The notes: generated by a model from the sequence alone, not told the origin. DNA of 64,000 bases from Lepeophtheirus salmonis (GCF_016086655.4 NC_052144.2:32085896-32149895); one strand, 5' to 3'; shown: positions 1-11,409, numbered from the stretch's first letter. Made by a program: numbers and translations.

Positions 1-557
1 TAAAACTCTTTATATCAACTTTTCAATTTTTGTAGGTTTTGTAGAACTAAATATATAAGCAAAAACATTTACCTCTAAGATTTCACTTTTGAGGTACAAA
101 AAATTAGGATATTCCTTATTAATTCAATGAAAAAAGGTGTCCTCCTGGAGGTTGTGTAGTTTTTTTTTTTTTTTTTGTTTTTTTTCCTTAAAAACTTCAA
201 AGACTCTTGTGTGAGATAATAATTAAAAAACCATAACTAAAAAACAACAGGTAGCACACGAGAAGTCTTGTGCGTGTGTGTAAAATAAATAGTATAAAAC
301 TATAGGCTGTGTAGTTAACATTATAATATTTTATTACATTATCAGCGTTCCTAGTTTAAAAAAACGTAGTCTCCTAGTCACCAAAACTTGTACACCGACG
401 GATGATGTGATTCGGTTTTCCTCACCTTTGCATTTTTGATTCGGAGTACAGAAGAAATAACCCAACGACGTGACAAAGGTCCTTGAAGCTATAAATTCAC
501 ATCATGTTTATTTATGTCTAAATATAATTATTATAATGTAGACACATACATGAACAG
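1..557. other. AT-rich flank, no gene seen
   Basis: No supported ORF. A T-rich run at about 160-186 is the only notable feature. The sequence ends where the TA-flanked element begins. Confidence 0.6.
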
Positions 558-690
558 TAGGGTGCATCAAACTCATTATGTTCTTTGATTTTCTTGTCTA
601 TTCTCCTAAATATGTGATTTAGAGAGATAAAAATATGTGCAAAAAATAAGCACAATCGGAGGTGGTCCTGGGTGACTGCCGAGCCCTTGA
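558..690 (+). repeat. Left terminal inverted repeat of family B element
   Basis: Imperfect inverted copy of 3264-3408. Outermost 14 bases are identical, followed by scattered conserved blocks with small indels. Confidence 0.75.
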
Positions 691-1011
691 ATTTTTTGAA
701 CTAAGCTGCAGTATAGTGAAAATTACATATCTCACTTTCCCGCCACATTAAATTGCTTTGTATCCAATATATTGTAATATAAATATTTCTCAAGAAGTGG
801 AAGGACATCAGGCGATATTATTACAGAACATACTTTTGAATTCTTAAGCGAATGGCAGTGCAAGCAATCGTTGGTAAATATATCTTTCGATACTCACCTT
901 CGAATATTGGAAATATTACGGCTGCTTGTATTTCTATTTAAATTAAACTTGACCGTGCACTTTTGTAGCCAGTATGCTGTTATCATGTTGGAGAGATAAT
1001 TTTAAATAATG

Positions 1012-2233
1012 TACCGGGCCGTGCAGAATTATTTACCAATTTTTGTTCAGAACATATCGCGGACAATAATGACATTTCGAATGTCTTGAGAAACAATTTA
1101 TTCATACATTTTTAGAATAATAAAATAGTTTGTGACCAAATTTAATAAATGTAGCAACCATTTGACTCAATGACACTGGTCAGGCGATGTCTGAAGCTGC
1201 CACAGACTTGCTGGATATAATCGGCGTCCATAAAGGCCCAGGCCTTGTTGACAGCAGCCCTTAAGGCATTTATGTTCTTGTGTCGTTTTTTGCAGGCCTT
1301 GGTCTCCACGTGCGCCTAGATAGAGAAGTCTAGTGGGTTCAGATCTGGGCTCTGAGGGGGCCTGTAGTCCTTGGGCCAAAAGTTCATGTTGTCCTTGAGC
1401 CACTCCTGAGCTTTCTTGGAAGCATAAGCGGGTACTCCATCTCGTTGAAACCCCCAAGGAGAGTTGCCGACTATGGATTTGATCCACGGAAGGACCTTGG
1501 ACGCCAGAATCTTCCCGTTGGAGGCCACGAGACCCAACATCATCACCGAAGCAGGATGGTTTGTTGTTGCCACATAGGGGTGCTTATCTTGCACATCTCC
1601 AAAGCTCACAACACGGTCATTTTGCCTGTTGAAAACAGGATCGACTGTAAAATTTTTCTCATCTGAAAAAATGATGATTCGTCAAGATGAGCTCTTGATA
1701 TCATTCAAGATTTTCTTGGCACGCTCAAGTCTGACTTCTCGCTGACGTTCAGTTGGCAGAGGGCGTTCAGTACGCATCAGGGACTTTCCTCCAGCCCTTT
1801 TCAATGCCCTTGAAACAGTTGATCTCGATGTTCCCATCTTTCTGGCCATGTCGGCAATGGACCTGTTGGGAGTCCTCTTAAACACTGCCTTTACTTACCT
1901 TGTTGAGACAGTGGGCTTCCTGCCAGCCCCAGGGGAGTACTTGAGATCACCCCCAGCCTCCAAGTGCTTGGAAACGTTGTGAATTGTCTTCAACGTGGCC
2001 CCAACCTGTTCCTTAATGTTGTTATGAGGCACTCCCGCTCGGAGGAAGGCTGCAATTTCGATCCTCTTTGTTTCCTGATTGGACATGGTCTCACGTGTAG
2101 AAATTGTTATACCTCACAGGAGGGATTTTTGTTTATTTTAATAGCAAAAATACGAAACGATCAGATTGGTTGCCACAAAACCTCTTAAAAAGTATATTTA
2201 CATCATCAGTAAATAATTTTTCACTGTCCGGTA
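1012..2233 (-). mobile_element. Complete mariner-type element nested in family B element
   Basis: Starts TACCGGGCCGTGCAGAATTA and, read from the other end, TACCGGACAGTGAAAAATTA. These are about 25-bp inverted termini with a few mismatches, each with TA at the edge. The 1.22-kb size and a single transposase reading frame on the minus strand fit a full-length mariner. It sits inside the 558-3408 element and so is the younger of the two. Confidence 0.85.
1142..2086 (-). pseudogene. Tc1/mariner transposase, one frame with three nonsense codons
   Basis: Reading from the ATG at 2086 down to the TAA at 1142-1144 gives 314 codons in one unbroken frame. It is interrupted only by TAA at 1895-1897, TGA at 1682-1684 and TAG at 1316-1318. 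The last replaces the tryptophan expected after PLDFSI. The N-terminus has two helix-turn-helix regions (EIAAFLRAGVPHNNIKEQVG, then SIADMARKMGTSRSTVSRAL). The catalytic core shows FSDEKNFTVD, then FQRDGVPAY, then SPDLNPLDFS. The last two aspartates are separated by 36 residues by my count. The C-terminal tail from AHVETKACKKR to CYIY is intact. No frameshift is needed, so decay is recent or slight. It would cut and paste DNA at TA sites if repaired; as it stands it is inactive. Confidence 0.85.
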
Positions 2234-2306
2234 TTTCAATGTTTTGAAATTGAGCCCTCAAAGTCACCTGAAGTCTCCATATTTTGAAAGAAATTATTAA
2301 AAGGAA

Positions 2307-3028
2307 ATGTCACGACTAAGTAAAGTTGTTCTTACTGGCGAAAAAATAACAAAAGAAGAGCTTTACAAGCCAGAAGCAATGCATAAAGCCAGATGGATAT
2401 CTAAAATTCTCTATTCAATTAAAATTTGTCTGCTTGAAGAACAAATTTCTTTAAATAGAAGTGTAGCAACCAGTTATTAGCCATAAAAACTCAAGGATTT
2501 TGTATTTTTGTTACTGGCGTTTACTGTAGTTTGTGGCTTACAACTCAATCTATCTGTTGGCTCCTTGGTCGGATTTGTGCCTGTATAAGACACTGCTAGA
2601 ATACAAAAAAGTCATTGATCCTATTTCAATAGATGTTTTGAAAGCCTTTGATATACATTTAGTGTATTTAACACCAGAAATGGGTATTATGGCATTTTTT
2701 TATGATAAAGAACCAGTTTTAGAACGTCAGGCACTTGCAGATGCTTTAAAAGATATTGAGCCAACAAAGTTGCCGTGTGCTCAAATTCACCGATATGGAT
2801 CTGGCTATGGAAAACCTTTTTTCCAAAGATAACGTCAAAAACAACATTAGCTAATTTAGTGAGCGAGGACTCTTGGTTTAAAACAAATCCTTTAGTTTCA
2901 TTGAAGAGAATATAGAAACATGGGAGAAGAACAAAGATTTAATGATGTCTAAGAAAAATGTTGAAATCATAAACTTTATTAATGATTTAGCAGAAACAGC
3001 TATCAAGCTTGCTGCAGATTTATTATAA
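2307..3028 (+). pseudogene. C-terminal remnant of an uncharacterised transposon-like protein (family B)
   Basis: Three pieces in different frames read as one protein. The first (2307-2480) contains MHKARWISKILYSIKICLLE and ends at a stop. The second (2533-2832) contains APWSDLCLY, then HLVYLTPEMGIMAFFYDKEP. The third (about 2912-3028) contains INFINDLAETAIKLAADLL and ends in TAA. I recognise this order of motifs (HxARW..K..Y..K, then AP..DL, then HL.YL.PE....FF) from a large uncharacterised protein family repeated in arthropod and cnidarian genomes. No biochemical role is known to me. Its position inside an inverted-repeat element suggests it is, or was, the element's transposase. The N-terminal half is absent, perhaps lost before or during the mariner insertion. 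Frameshifts lie near 2480-2533 and after 2832. The family match is from memory and needs a profile search. Confidence 0.6.
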
Positions 3029-3263
3029 TAATTCCAAATTTAAGAAATCCATCAATATAGTACTTAAATGCAATGTAAATATATTGTAATAGAATAGATT
3101 TTCTTTTTTCTAGAAAATATTATTTTTATATGAAAACATTTGAAAATTTTGTATAATAAATAAACTTAGATTATAAAACGTATGATTTTTGTTGTTATAC
3201 CATTATTTTTTTGCAAATATCTTTGGTAAGAGAGACAAACATTTTTTTTTTAACTGTAAGACA

Positions 3264-3408
3264 TTAGGTGCTTGGCGGGCCTCCAAGATGACCTCTGATT
3301 TTGTTGATTTTTTGCATACTTGTTTTCATTATCAAGTATCACATTTGAGAGAATAGACAATTAAATGCGATGAAAAAATTGAAAAAATGGTGCATTTGAT
3401 GCACCCTA
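3264..3408 (-). repeat. Right terminal inverted repeat of family B element
   Basis: Read on the minus strand it starts TAGGGTGCATCAAA and follows the left repeat for about 140 bases with indels. Confidence 0.75.
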
Positions 3409-4489
3409 ATAAACAGTCATGTTAAATAAGACAAGTTGGTGGGTGTACTATAACAAAATCATTACTATCGGATTAGATATCAGATAGCTTAATAATAAAG
3501 TTATTTGAAGGATTTAAACAACGAATGTGGAATCGTGGAACCAATTTAAAATCAGACTCTCCTCTTACAAGTATTATGAGCAAAATTTACCATAATATAA
3601 CATTTGGTATGAATTTAAGGATACGGGTCTGGAGGATTTTATAATTGGACAATTTGGAATTTAAAAACATATTGAATATAGATACTTAATATACTTTGTT
3701 TAACTTATTAAAGATTAAGAGTCCAGGGTATATTTATTTTCTTCTGTTCCATTCTTTGGTTTTTGTTGAAGTTCTATATTTCGTCATTGTGGTTATATCT
3801 TCAATTTTATATTAAATTGTAGTTATGTGGTGGTTTTTTTCCTTTTCTTTGCGATCTGCTTCAAACATTATATGATGGAATTTTATCTTGCCCATATAAC
3901 ATAACTTTATGCCTTTTGTGTCTGTTTTATGTAAATATATATTCTTATATTAAAATGATTAAAAGTATAAGCTAAATAATAAGGCACTATTTATTAATAA
4001 AGCTCTTCATAGTAAGATTTCCTATTTTCAGGGTTTGTGCTCTTTTGCTAAAAAGGAAGAAGACATATTTATAAAAAAATTATAAATATCTTTAGTGCAA
4101 CTCTTTCTTAAAAATATTTAACAGTCTACTTGACCTGAAAAATAATCTATACTTGCAAAGTTAAAAGAACACCAAAAATGTGTCATTCACATATATAACA
4201 TGTATCTATATTCATATATTTTAAACGTAAGAGGGAAATAAAAGAGGCTTAAGGTCATTTTCCATTTTAGATAGGATTATGCAAAAGTCTTTTTTTGTTT
4301 TTTTAAGGCACTTAACAAACTGAAGATCCTGTTACCAGTGAATGTATATATTTGATATGTAAATATATTGATGGTTTAGAATAGGTTCTTTCATAAATCT
4401 TATATATGATGCATCAACATAAAATAATCTTAACAAAATCAAGAAAACGAAAAAAATCTAAATATTATTTTGACTTCATATGTATGTAC
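3409..4489. other. Intergenic, no gene seen
   Basis: AT-rich sequence with no supported coding trace. A stretch near 4098-4170 (GTGCAACTCTTTCTT then a short AAAGAACAC block) weakly resembles the dispersed repeat at 14722-14890. Confidence 0.5.
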
Positions 4490-5405
4490 ATTAGGGTGTA
4501 CCGTGATGACAAAAGTTGGGAATTTGATATCGCCAAATGTATTTTATTTTGTATTTTATTCCTTTAAACAAGAAAATAACCATCCAACGTCCAAAAAAAA
4601 GAAGCCCTTCATAGACGCGTTTTGATTTAAATATCCGTAAAATGTCGAAAAAAAGAAAATTTTGATGTTGTTGCATTAAAATTATCAATTTGAATCCAGC
4701 AACAGGATTTTAATTTTATTTAGTACTATAGATGTAGTGTACATTTTGCAACAATATATTTCTAACTTGCCTCATAGTATGAGTATTTTAATTCCAAAAC
4801 ATGCGGCCAAAAAATAAATATTATCTTTTGGTACCGAGTACTATGTGCATGCATTTTGAAGTTTCTCTTCATTTTTTTTTATTCAAATTTCATTTTTTGT
4901 TTCCAAATGTCAAATATATATTATTACTAAATATACATTTGTTATTCTATTTGTCTATATATATCCCGAAGAGTCTATCTTCTAGCTTAGATCTTGATAC
5001 TAAATATAGTAAAACATTCTCAGAGTGCAACTAATAGATAAACTTTTGGTTCGTAGACTTATTTAAATAATGTTTTTAACTTCATACCAATAAATTACCG
5101 TTATGTCACATAATAATTGAACTCAATGGTCCAAAAATTTAACTAACTCTTTTTCAGGTATCTTAGATTATATGAATAATTATGTATTAGGGAGGGTCGT
5201 ACGTTTCATTGTTTCGAAAATCAAAAACCAGTAGTGTTTTTACTGTATTTTTTCAAGTAAATTTCAGAAATGTAATTTTTTTAAATCAGATAACCCTAAG
5301 CTACACAATTTTTCTTTGAAAATTAGAAAAAATGCGGTTTCTTCTATATTTTCTAGTACTGGGACTTTCTTTGTGTTATTTATAGATGTTCATATTAAGG
5401 GAATG
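4490..5405 (+). repeat. Left arm of large inverted repeat
   Basis: Blocks around GACGCGTTTTGAT (about 4615), CTTTTGGTACCG (about 4827) and AATCAAAAAC (about 5220) recur inverted in 7537-9280. Similarity by eye is high in blocks, with indels between them. Confidence 0.65.
5054..5128 (+). repeat. About 73-bp direct repeat, copy 1
   Basis: Nearly identical to 7466-7538 in the same orientation, around the shared words AATAATGTTTTTAACTTCAT and ACCGTTATGTCACATAATAA. It lies outside the inner inverted block on the left but inside it on the right, so one copy must have moved independently. Confidence 0.75.
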
Positions 5406-5709
5406 TATATTTATTGCAATTGATGTGAAGAGTTCAAATAGGAAGAAATTTTAATCATAACTTAATATTAAGATAAATAAGATTACGATTGATGATATTT
5501 GATGTACATATAAAAGTGATAATTGAGCCCAATTGGTAGTTACAATTAACTTTAAAATATTTTATAAATCCAGAGCTAAAACCTATTTCAGCATAATTTA
5601 TATATACTTTACATTAGTTAATAAACATAATAATAGAGTCATTAATTAATTTAATATATCGTTAACATAAATCCTTGAGAAAAATAAGATTAAAAGTTAG
5701 CAGAAGAAG

Positions 5710-7066
5710 TTGATGAAAGAGATGAGAGACGAGTTTGAGATGAGGCGTAGAGAAGAGGATCCAATCTTATGTGTTCTCTTTGATGGAAGAATCGACATAA
5801 CTTATGGGGTGATGGAACCAATAGGTAGTGAACAGTCATTCATGTGTAGGATTAAGCAAGAGCACTATAGTGTTGTTAGTGAGCCTCGGAGTAATGATTT
5901 ATTCCACTTTATACCAGAAAAAGCAAACAAGATAGGATCATACCCTGCAATAATTGCAAAGTTTGTATTTAAATGGTTAAAGAAGAGGTATTTTGATATA
6001 AATGACATGGCTATTTGAGGGAACTCAACAATTGTAAACACTTTTGTAAATACTAGGGTTATTCAAAAACATGAAATGCAGTTTGGGAGGAAACTGTTCT
6101 GGTAATTGTGTAGTCTATATACTAATGAACTTCCCCTTCGCCGTTTAATTCTTGAGCTTGATACCCAACTCTCTCTGATAATAGATTATCTGAACCAATA
6201 GGAAAGCTGATAGACTCAATTACTGCTTGGACTTTCCCTGAATCTCTATTGACTCACCATTACTCAAACTGTTTGAGAGGTTGCTCAAGATTTGTCTACA
6301 AATCAACTCTACGGCTATATGATAGTGTGTGCTATCAGAGGAGGAGAGCTTCCTGAAATGATAGATTTCTTGGAGATCGGATCTGTTTACCACAGATACT
6401 CGCTCACCACTGTTAAAAGACTTTTAAGATTGGGATTTTAGTGGAAAAATCTAAAAAATCTGAGACTCAGAGTTAAGTTCAAAATTTTTGTGTGTTATCC
6501 ATGTTGGTTCAATATGAAGATGAATCACTGTTGCATAGAAGGGCACATCATATTTCAGCTTAATTGCCTCAATGTGCATTCACTCTTGATTAACACAGTG
6601 AAAAGATCTGCTTGGTTTGCTCACAGTGAAGTGATCCTACAGGGTCTTGTTTGTTCTGATGTCCAGAAGGAGATAATCATAGTTGTAGAATTAATTCTGG
6701 CGACCAGGGGGAGAGTGGACCAAATGGTCAACCGGGTAACCTATCTGTAAGGATAAGAAAAACGCCTGCTATAAACAGTGAGGCTTGTAGCAAAAGTTCA
6801 CCTAATCAACCCGTTGGAAGTGTCAAAGTCACCTTTCACCTACTCCTTAGCTTTTTGAGTTGAAGAGTTTCATCCAAACACAAGTGAAAGCGTTGAAATG
6901 GCCATGCCAAATAAAAAAAAATGTGAAAGGGTTGTTGAAAGGGTCACAGCAGTTTCTTCACAGTATTTCTCACAAAAAAATAGTGATTGTGCAATTAGGA
7001 CTCAGGAAGCCTGCAGGAGACAAATGTCAAAGAATGATTTTGTTTAAGACCTTTATTACCTTGTAA
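5710..7066 (+). pseudogene. Uncharacterised transposon-like protein (family A), copy 1, decayed
   Basis: From 5710 a 102-codon open stretch reads LCVLFDGRIDITYGVMEP, then KQEHYSVVSEP, then FHFIPEKANK and KWLKKRYFDIN. It continues in frame past a stop to GNSTIVNT, then FGRKLFW, another stop, then LYTNELPLRRLILELD. After a frameshift comes LSDNRLSEPIGKLIDSI, and later VYHRYSLTTVKRLLRL. I recognise this motif order (LFDGRKDKT-like, EHY.....P, a GGDST.VNTG-like block, LHTNELPLRHL, then SGPIGK) as an uncharacterised, highly repeated protein family of arthropods and cnidarians. Traces reach about 7066. Many stops make it non-functional. No catalytic assignment can be defended; the conserved acidic blocks might be part of an RNase H-like fold. 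It sits at the centre of the inverted repeat 4490-9285 and shares its family with 30337-32060. Confidence 0.6.
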
Positions 7067-7415
7067 AGTTTAAATAAATTATCAAAATTATATACTGAAA
7101 GAAAAAGTTGAAACTCTTTAATTGATTTAAATGTAATTTAAATATTTGTATCACTTAATTAAACAAAATTTTATAAATAAATTATTCTGGATTGCAATAT
7201 ATATTTTCTCTTATTAGATATTTAGAAAAAAAATAAACGAACTTATAAAATATAGCATCAATACATATCCATTATAAGTTGATAAATAAAAATATATGTT
7301 TTTGACTATATTCCAAACAAAAAATTACTAAAATTACTGCTTATTTGTCTTTTTTAAAGTGCCCAAATTATTAGCTTAGAATAGTTAAATGATACAAATT
7401 TCTTAATATTACATA

Positions 7416-9285
7416 TGCATTCCTTTAATATGAACATCTATAAATTAAACAAGTGCAAGATAGACTTGTTTAAATAATGTTTTTAACTTCATACCAATAA
7501 ATTACCGTTATGTCACATAATAATTGAACTCACTGGAAAAATATAGAAAACAACGCATTCTCTCTAATTTTCAAAGAAAAATTGTGTAGCTTAGGGTTAT
7601 CTGACCTTTTTAAAAATTACATTTTTGAAATTTACGTGAAAAAAAACAGTAAAAACAAAATTACCAGTTTTTGATTTTCAAAAAATAAATAATATAACCT
7701 AGCCTAATATGTAGATCAACTTTTTTATACTTTTATTTAATAAAAACACGGAAACTTGTGAAAACTATTTTTAGTAACGTTCACGACGTTGAATTTAATT
7801 ATAAATTCAGAAAAATAAGCACAAGTTTCCCCTATGTGAAAGTTCTGAAATTTTCGTTGATGATTTATCCAATGATCAATTTTATGCTAATCGCATAACA
7901 AAAATGATTATCTTAGGAACTTCTTAAAATGAAAATTGTCATTGTTTCACATTCAATAAGGCTCATATCGGTAAGTATTTTGTACAACTCTACATCTCGA
8001 AGTATTGGTTGGCTGGATATAAAACAAAAAAGTTATACCTTATAGTCGAGTTCACTGTAAACTTTTACTTGCATATATGGTTCAAAATTAAAGTAGATTT
8101 AAATATTTTAACCGTTCCATCACATATGTTACATCAAATACAATTAATTCAGAAAATGAAAAAAAAGATCCAATTTACAAAAAAGTATCGCAATGAAATT
8201 TGGTGAGAAAAGTGTGTGGCATGCTCACTCTGAGCATTTTCTACTATCTTTACTTTCAAGCTAGCTCTAAGCAAGAAGATAGACAATTCGGGATATCAAA
8301 AATAAAAGACATCGGAGATTGATGTGATTTAGAAGATATCCGTGTACAGTGCATCTAAGCTGAATTGGGATACTACTTCAATTATTAATAACCAGGATTG
8401 GAGCAACACTACTGGACCTTTTATCTTTTTACCTTTTTAAAACTTGATTAGTTTTGTCTCTTAACCGCTTCGACTTCGCCAATTACCATGCCACACAAGA
8501 AGTTGCGAACTTGCAGTACAAGAAGTAACCAACGATTCAGCTCAAATTTGTGAAAGAGAGTGACTATATCAGAGAAATATTAAAATTGTCTTTAATTTTC
8601 ACGATTAATGAAACAAAAAAATAATCAGAAGCAATAATTAATTCATCGTTTATTTTTTGAAAGGCTATAGAAAAAAAAGGAACTAAATATTCATAATAAA
8701 TGCAAAATATCAAACTTATACAATATATAAATAAAAATATGCTTAAATAAAAACAAATCAACGCTAAAAATTAAGTAATAATAAATAAAAGGTCGTATTT
8801 GTAAGAAATAAATTGACAGTTTTTACAGTCCAAACCTATAAATTAGTAAAATAAGGTGTCCTATTTGGCACAAATGAACAACGAAGGTATATTTGATAAT
8901 AATATATTATTCATTTTGTATCGAAAAATGAGATTTTAGTAATAAAAATGAAGATAAACAATAAAATAAATGACTGTAATACGCGGTACCAAAAGAGAAT
9001 ATATTTAAATTCAAATAGGCAACATGTTTAGAAATAAAATACTCATATCATGAGGCAAGTTAGAGAAAGATCGTTAAAATGTCGTTGAAAATTATATGTT
9101 TTATTTATAATAATTAATTCATAAAAATTATGTAACTCGATTTAAATCAATAGTTTTGACGAAACAACATCAAAATTACCTTTTTTTTAAATTTTTTACA
9201 GATTTTCATATCAAAACGCGTCGATGAATGACCATTTTTTGGAACATTTGATGGATATTTTCTTGTTTAGACGAACAATATGCAA
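7416..9285 (-). repeat. Right arm of large inverted repeat, with extra sequence
   Basis: Inverted match to 4490-5405 in three main blocks. About 900 bp at 7715-8860 has no counterpart on the left and no coding trace I recognise. Confidence 0.6.
7466..7538 (+). repeat. About 73-bp direct repeat, copy 2
   Basis: Same orientation and almost the same sequence as 5054-5128. It separates two right-arm blocks (7416-7440 and 7537-7710) that correspond to adjoining blocks on the left, so it looks inserted. Confidence 0.75.
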
Positions 9286-10277
9286 AATGTGGATTAAACA
9301 ATGAAGTCGAGGGGATTAAGGTCAGGACTGAATGAGGGTCACAAGTTTTTGTCCCAGAAGTAATTAAGTACTGCTTGCAAAAGTTCTATGTCTTTAAGGC
9401 TGTTTGGTTTTTGCGCCGTCTTGGGTCCACATATAATTGTTCTTAGGATAGTTAGCCTACATCCAGGGCAAGATTTTCTACCTCAAGATCTTATAGCAGG
9501 CCTCAGGCCCGAGTTTCTTATCTAGATTGAAGAAAAAGGGATGCATTTTCTTACAATCAGAGGCCTACACTCCCAAGCACATTGTTTGGCCCGGATACTT
9601 TGTCGTGAAGGTGCCTTGGACTTCCTCAGGTGATGCTACTATAAATTTGTCGTTTCTGCAGTTCAAAACCTGGTTCACTGTGAAGATCTTCTTGTCTGAG
9701 AGGATCTTCACAGTCAACCGATGGCTCTTCAAGTAATTTAGGACTTTGTTGCATTTCTCAAGCCTTAAGGCCCTCACCTTGTAGGTGAGGAGATTTCTTG
9801 GAGTCCTGACAAACCTTTTAAGGCTGAAGTCATCATGAATTGCTCTCATGATGGTAATCTCAAAACGTGACCTCGTCAGCCAAGCGGCGTATTGATACTT
9901 TTGTATCTTCCTTGATCTTGGCCTCCAGGGACTTGATATATGTCTCATCTCGCTTCCAACCATTTTCTCTACTTCGTGCTTTCTTTTAGACTAATTTTCA
10001 GTCATCCTTGGTCACTCTGATGTTCCAGATTGTTCTCACGCTCACGCCAACAATGTCTAAAATTCTTTTGTATCAACCTCTTAGTCGAGAAGATCCGAAA
10101 CCTTATTGATTCATGTTCACTCATTTATTGTCCGATTTTTATCAAATAAAAACAATTCTCAAGAAAAACAAACGAAGATATTGGAACATTGCTTGAGATA
10201 TCCCTGGAAACCTAAATTATGGCCAAAAAAGAAAAAAATTATGATGCGCAAAATTTCCCTGCTGCACTCTGTTGCCC
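9286..10277 (-). pseudogene. Mariner transposase fragment, 3'-truncated
   Basis: Minus-strand coding traces start near 10112 and run down to 9286. A clean 132-codon stretch (9963-9565) reads RTPRNLLTYKVRALRLEKCN, then LSDKKIFTVN, NCRNDKFIVASPEEVQ and TTKYPGQTMCLGV, which is the first catalytic region of a mariner transposase. Further on are ILPWM, MWTQDGA and, at the very end, DLNPLDFIV with the third aspartate. The coding sequence stops dead there, joined to the inverted-repeat arm, so the last 60 or so residues and the 3' terminus are missing. A possible 5' terminus is GGGCAACAGAGTGCAGCAGG, read from about 10277 on the minus strand. Frameshifts occur in the N-terminal part and near the second aspartate. 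Confidence 0.75.
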
Positions 10278-10569
10278 ATTTTGGAAGATATGGTATGCAA
10301 GATGCCATATCCTAATTTGGATGTAGTCAATGTTTCCCTAATTAGAGATGGAACCACACTTATACGGAAGTAACCCTTGACTACTGTGATGTCTTGCATA
10401 ATAGACTCAAAGCAGTAATTTCTGAAAAGGGCGATTATTTTTATTATTTTTTTGTCATATATTGCAAAGATATTCACTAGTATTAATGAATAAAACTTAT
10501 CAAAATAAAAAAGTTATATACAATTTTTCATTTTACATTATTTAAGGTCAACTCTGTATATATTTAAAC

Positions 10570-11409
10570 GACTTCTCTGTAGCTCCTAGGACCATCAGGA
10601 AGCCTATAGAGCACAACTTGAAATTAATATCTTTCACAAAGACCCACACCACATTCTGACAGAGGGACGAAGGCTCGAAAAGTGGAAATTAAATCCTTAC
10701 ATGGATCAAGACAAATGTGTGAATTTTGAAAATTTTATCGGGCAAGAAAATCTGATACATTCCAAAACTGCCGAAACTACTCCTGCCTTGTGGAAACAAA
10801 AGAAGAGGTTCAAGGGTTTTACCAGCCCAAATATCATGCCCAAACAATGGCCCTCGGCATTGATGCTTCTGATGGAAAGAATATTATCATTTCTTTTTCC
10901 ATGCTTGAGAGAAAATCGGCCAGGAGCGCTGCTATAAAGTACCCAAGTACACCATCTTGCCATGGCAGAATACCAATTACCCGGAAGATAACTACATGTG
11001 ATCTCAGGACGGCTCCCCCTCTCACACGTGCCAAATATTCTGCACAGATAAGATTACTCAAATCTGGTTCAAAGAGATAAGGCCCCCTTCCTCCCCAGAT
11101 TTGAACACCCTGGACCACTTTGGAGGGAGAACCAACAGGACTTCACACCCAAATATGCACAAATTGAAGTCTTCCATAGTGGATGTATCGGAAAATTTGT
11201 CAGAGGAGTTTGTATCAACTCCCACATGACCTTCAGGCGAAGTTTGAAGGCTATGATTGATAATGAAAGTGGCCATATTTAGTGAAAAAGTTATACAAAA
11301 TCCTTATCTACATATTTAGTTGACATTATTTTTTTGCCTATTATTGAAAATGTGAAATTATTGATGTATTTCTATATCCATCTCTCGAGTCCAGGATTTG
11401 CTGCCCTAC
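10570..11409 (+). pseudogene. Mariner (DD34D) transposase, 5'-truncated, with 3' terminus
   Basis: The plus strand enters in mid-protein at about 10570. The first catalytic region is decayed; the middle reads TILPWQNTNYPEDNYM, then SQDGSPSHTCQIF, then PPSSPDLNTLDHFG. Exactly 34 residues separate the second and third aspartates, the signature spacing of classical mariner elements. The tail continues HPNMHKLKSSIVDV to about 11278. The 3' end (CTCGAGTCCAGGATTTGCTG then CCC and TA at 11408-11409) matches the end of the related copy at 42670-42693. The helix-turn-helix half is missing. Stops and frameshifts make it inactive. Confidence 0.75.

Larger units (their letters stand above)
558..3408 (+). 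mobile_element. TA-flanked DNA transposon with long inverted termini ('family B')
   Basis: The ends at 558 and 3408 are inverted copies of each other. The first 14 bases, TAGGGTGCATCAAA, match exactly. Further matching blocks include TTGTCTATTCTC, ATGTGAT and GCAAAAAAT at about the same distance from each end, so the inverted repeats run over roughly 558-690 and 3264-3408. A TA at each edge fits a TA target duplication. The interior holds remains of an uncharacterised protein on the plus strand (2307-3028) and a nested mariner element (1012-2233). Without the mariner the element would be about 1.63 kb, so part of the coding region is probably missing. The boundaries are seen directly; calling it a cut-and-paste transposon is inference. 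Confidence 0.75.
4490..9285. mobile_element. Large imperfect inverted repeat enclosing a family A gene remnant
   Basis: Left arm 4490-5405 matches the reverse complement of blocks in 7416-9285: 4550-4935 with 8870-9280, 5190-5365 with 7537-7710, and 5378-5405 with 7416-7440. The left arm begins TTAGGGTGTACCGTGATGAC. The matching right terminus is not visible, because at about 9285 the sequence passes straight into a mariner fragment that has lost its own 3' end. The right arm holds about 900 bp absent from the left (roughly 7715-8860). The whole looks like a degraded transposon with very long inverted ends, later rearranged. The outer right boundary is therefore uncertain. Confidence 0.55.

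Noticed and set aside
1445..1666. 73-codon plus-strand ORF
   Set aside because: Lies entirely opposite the mariner transposase frame and has no motif; it is a shadow.
7750..7829. Short inverted pair GGAAACTTGTG / CACAAGTTTCC
   Set aside because: Eleven-base arms 57 bases apart could be chance in AT-rich sequence; no further symmetry.
10706..11276. Several minus-strand ORFs over 70 codons
   Set aside because: Antisense to the mariner fragment; the plus strand carries the DD34D motifs.
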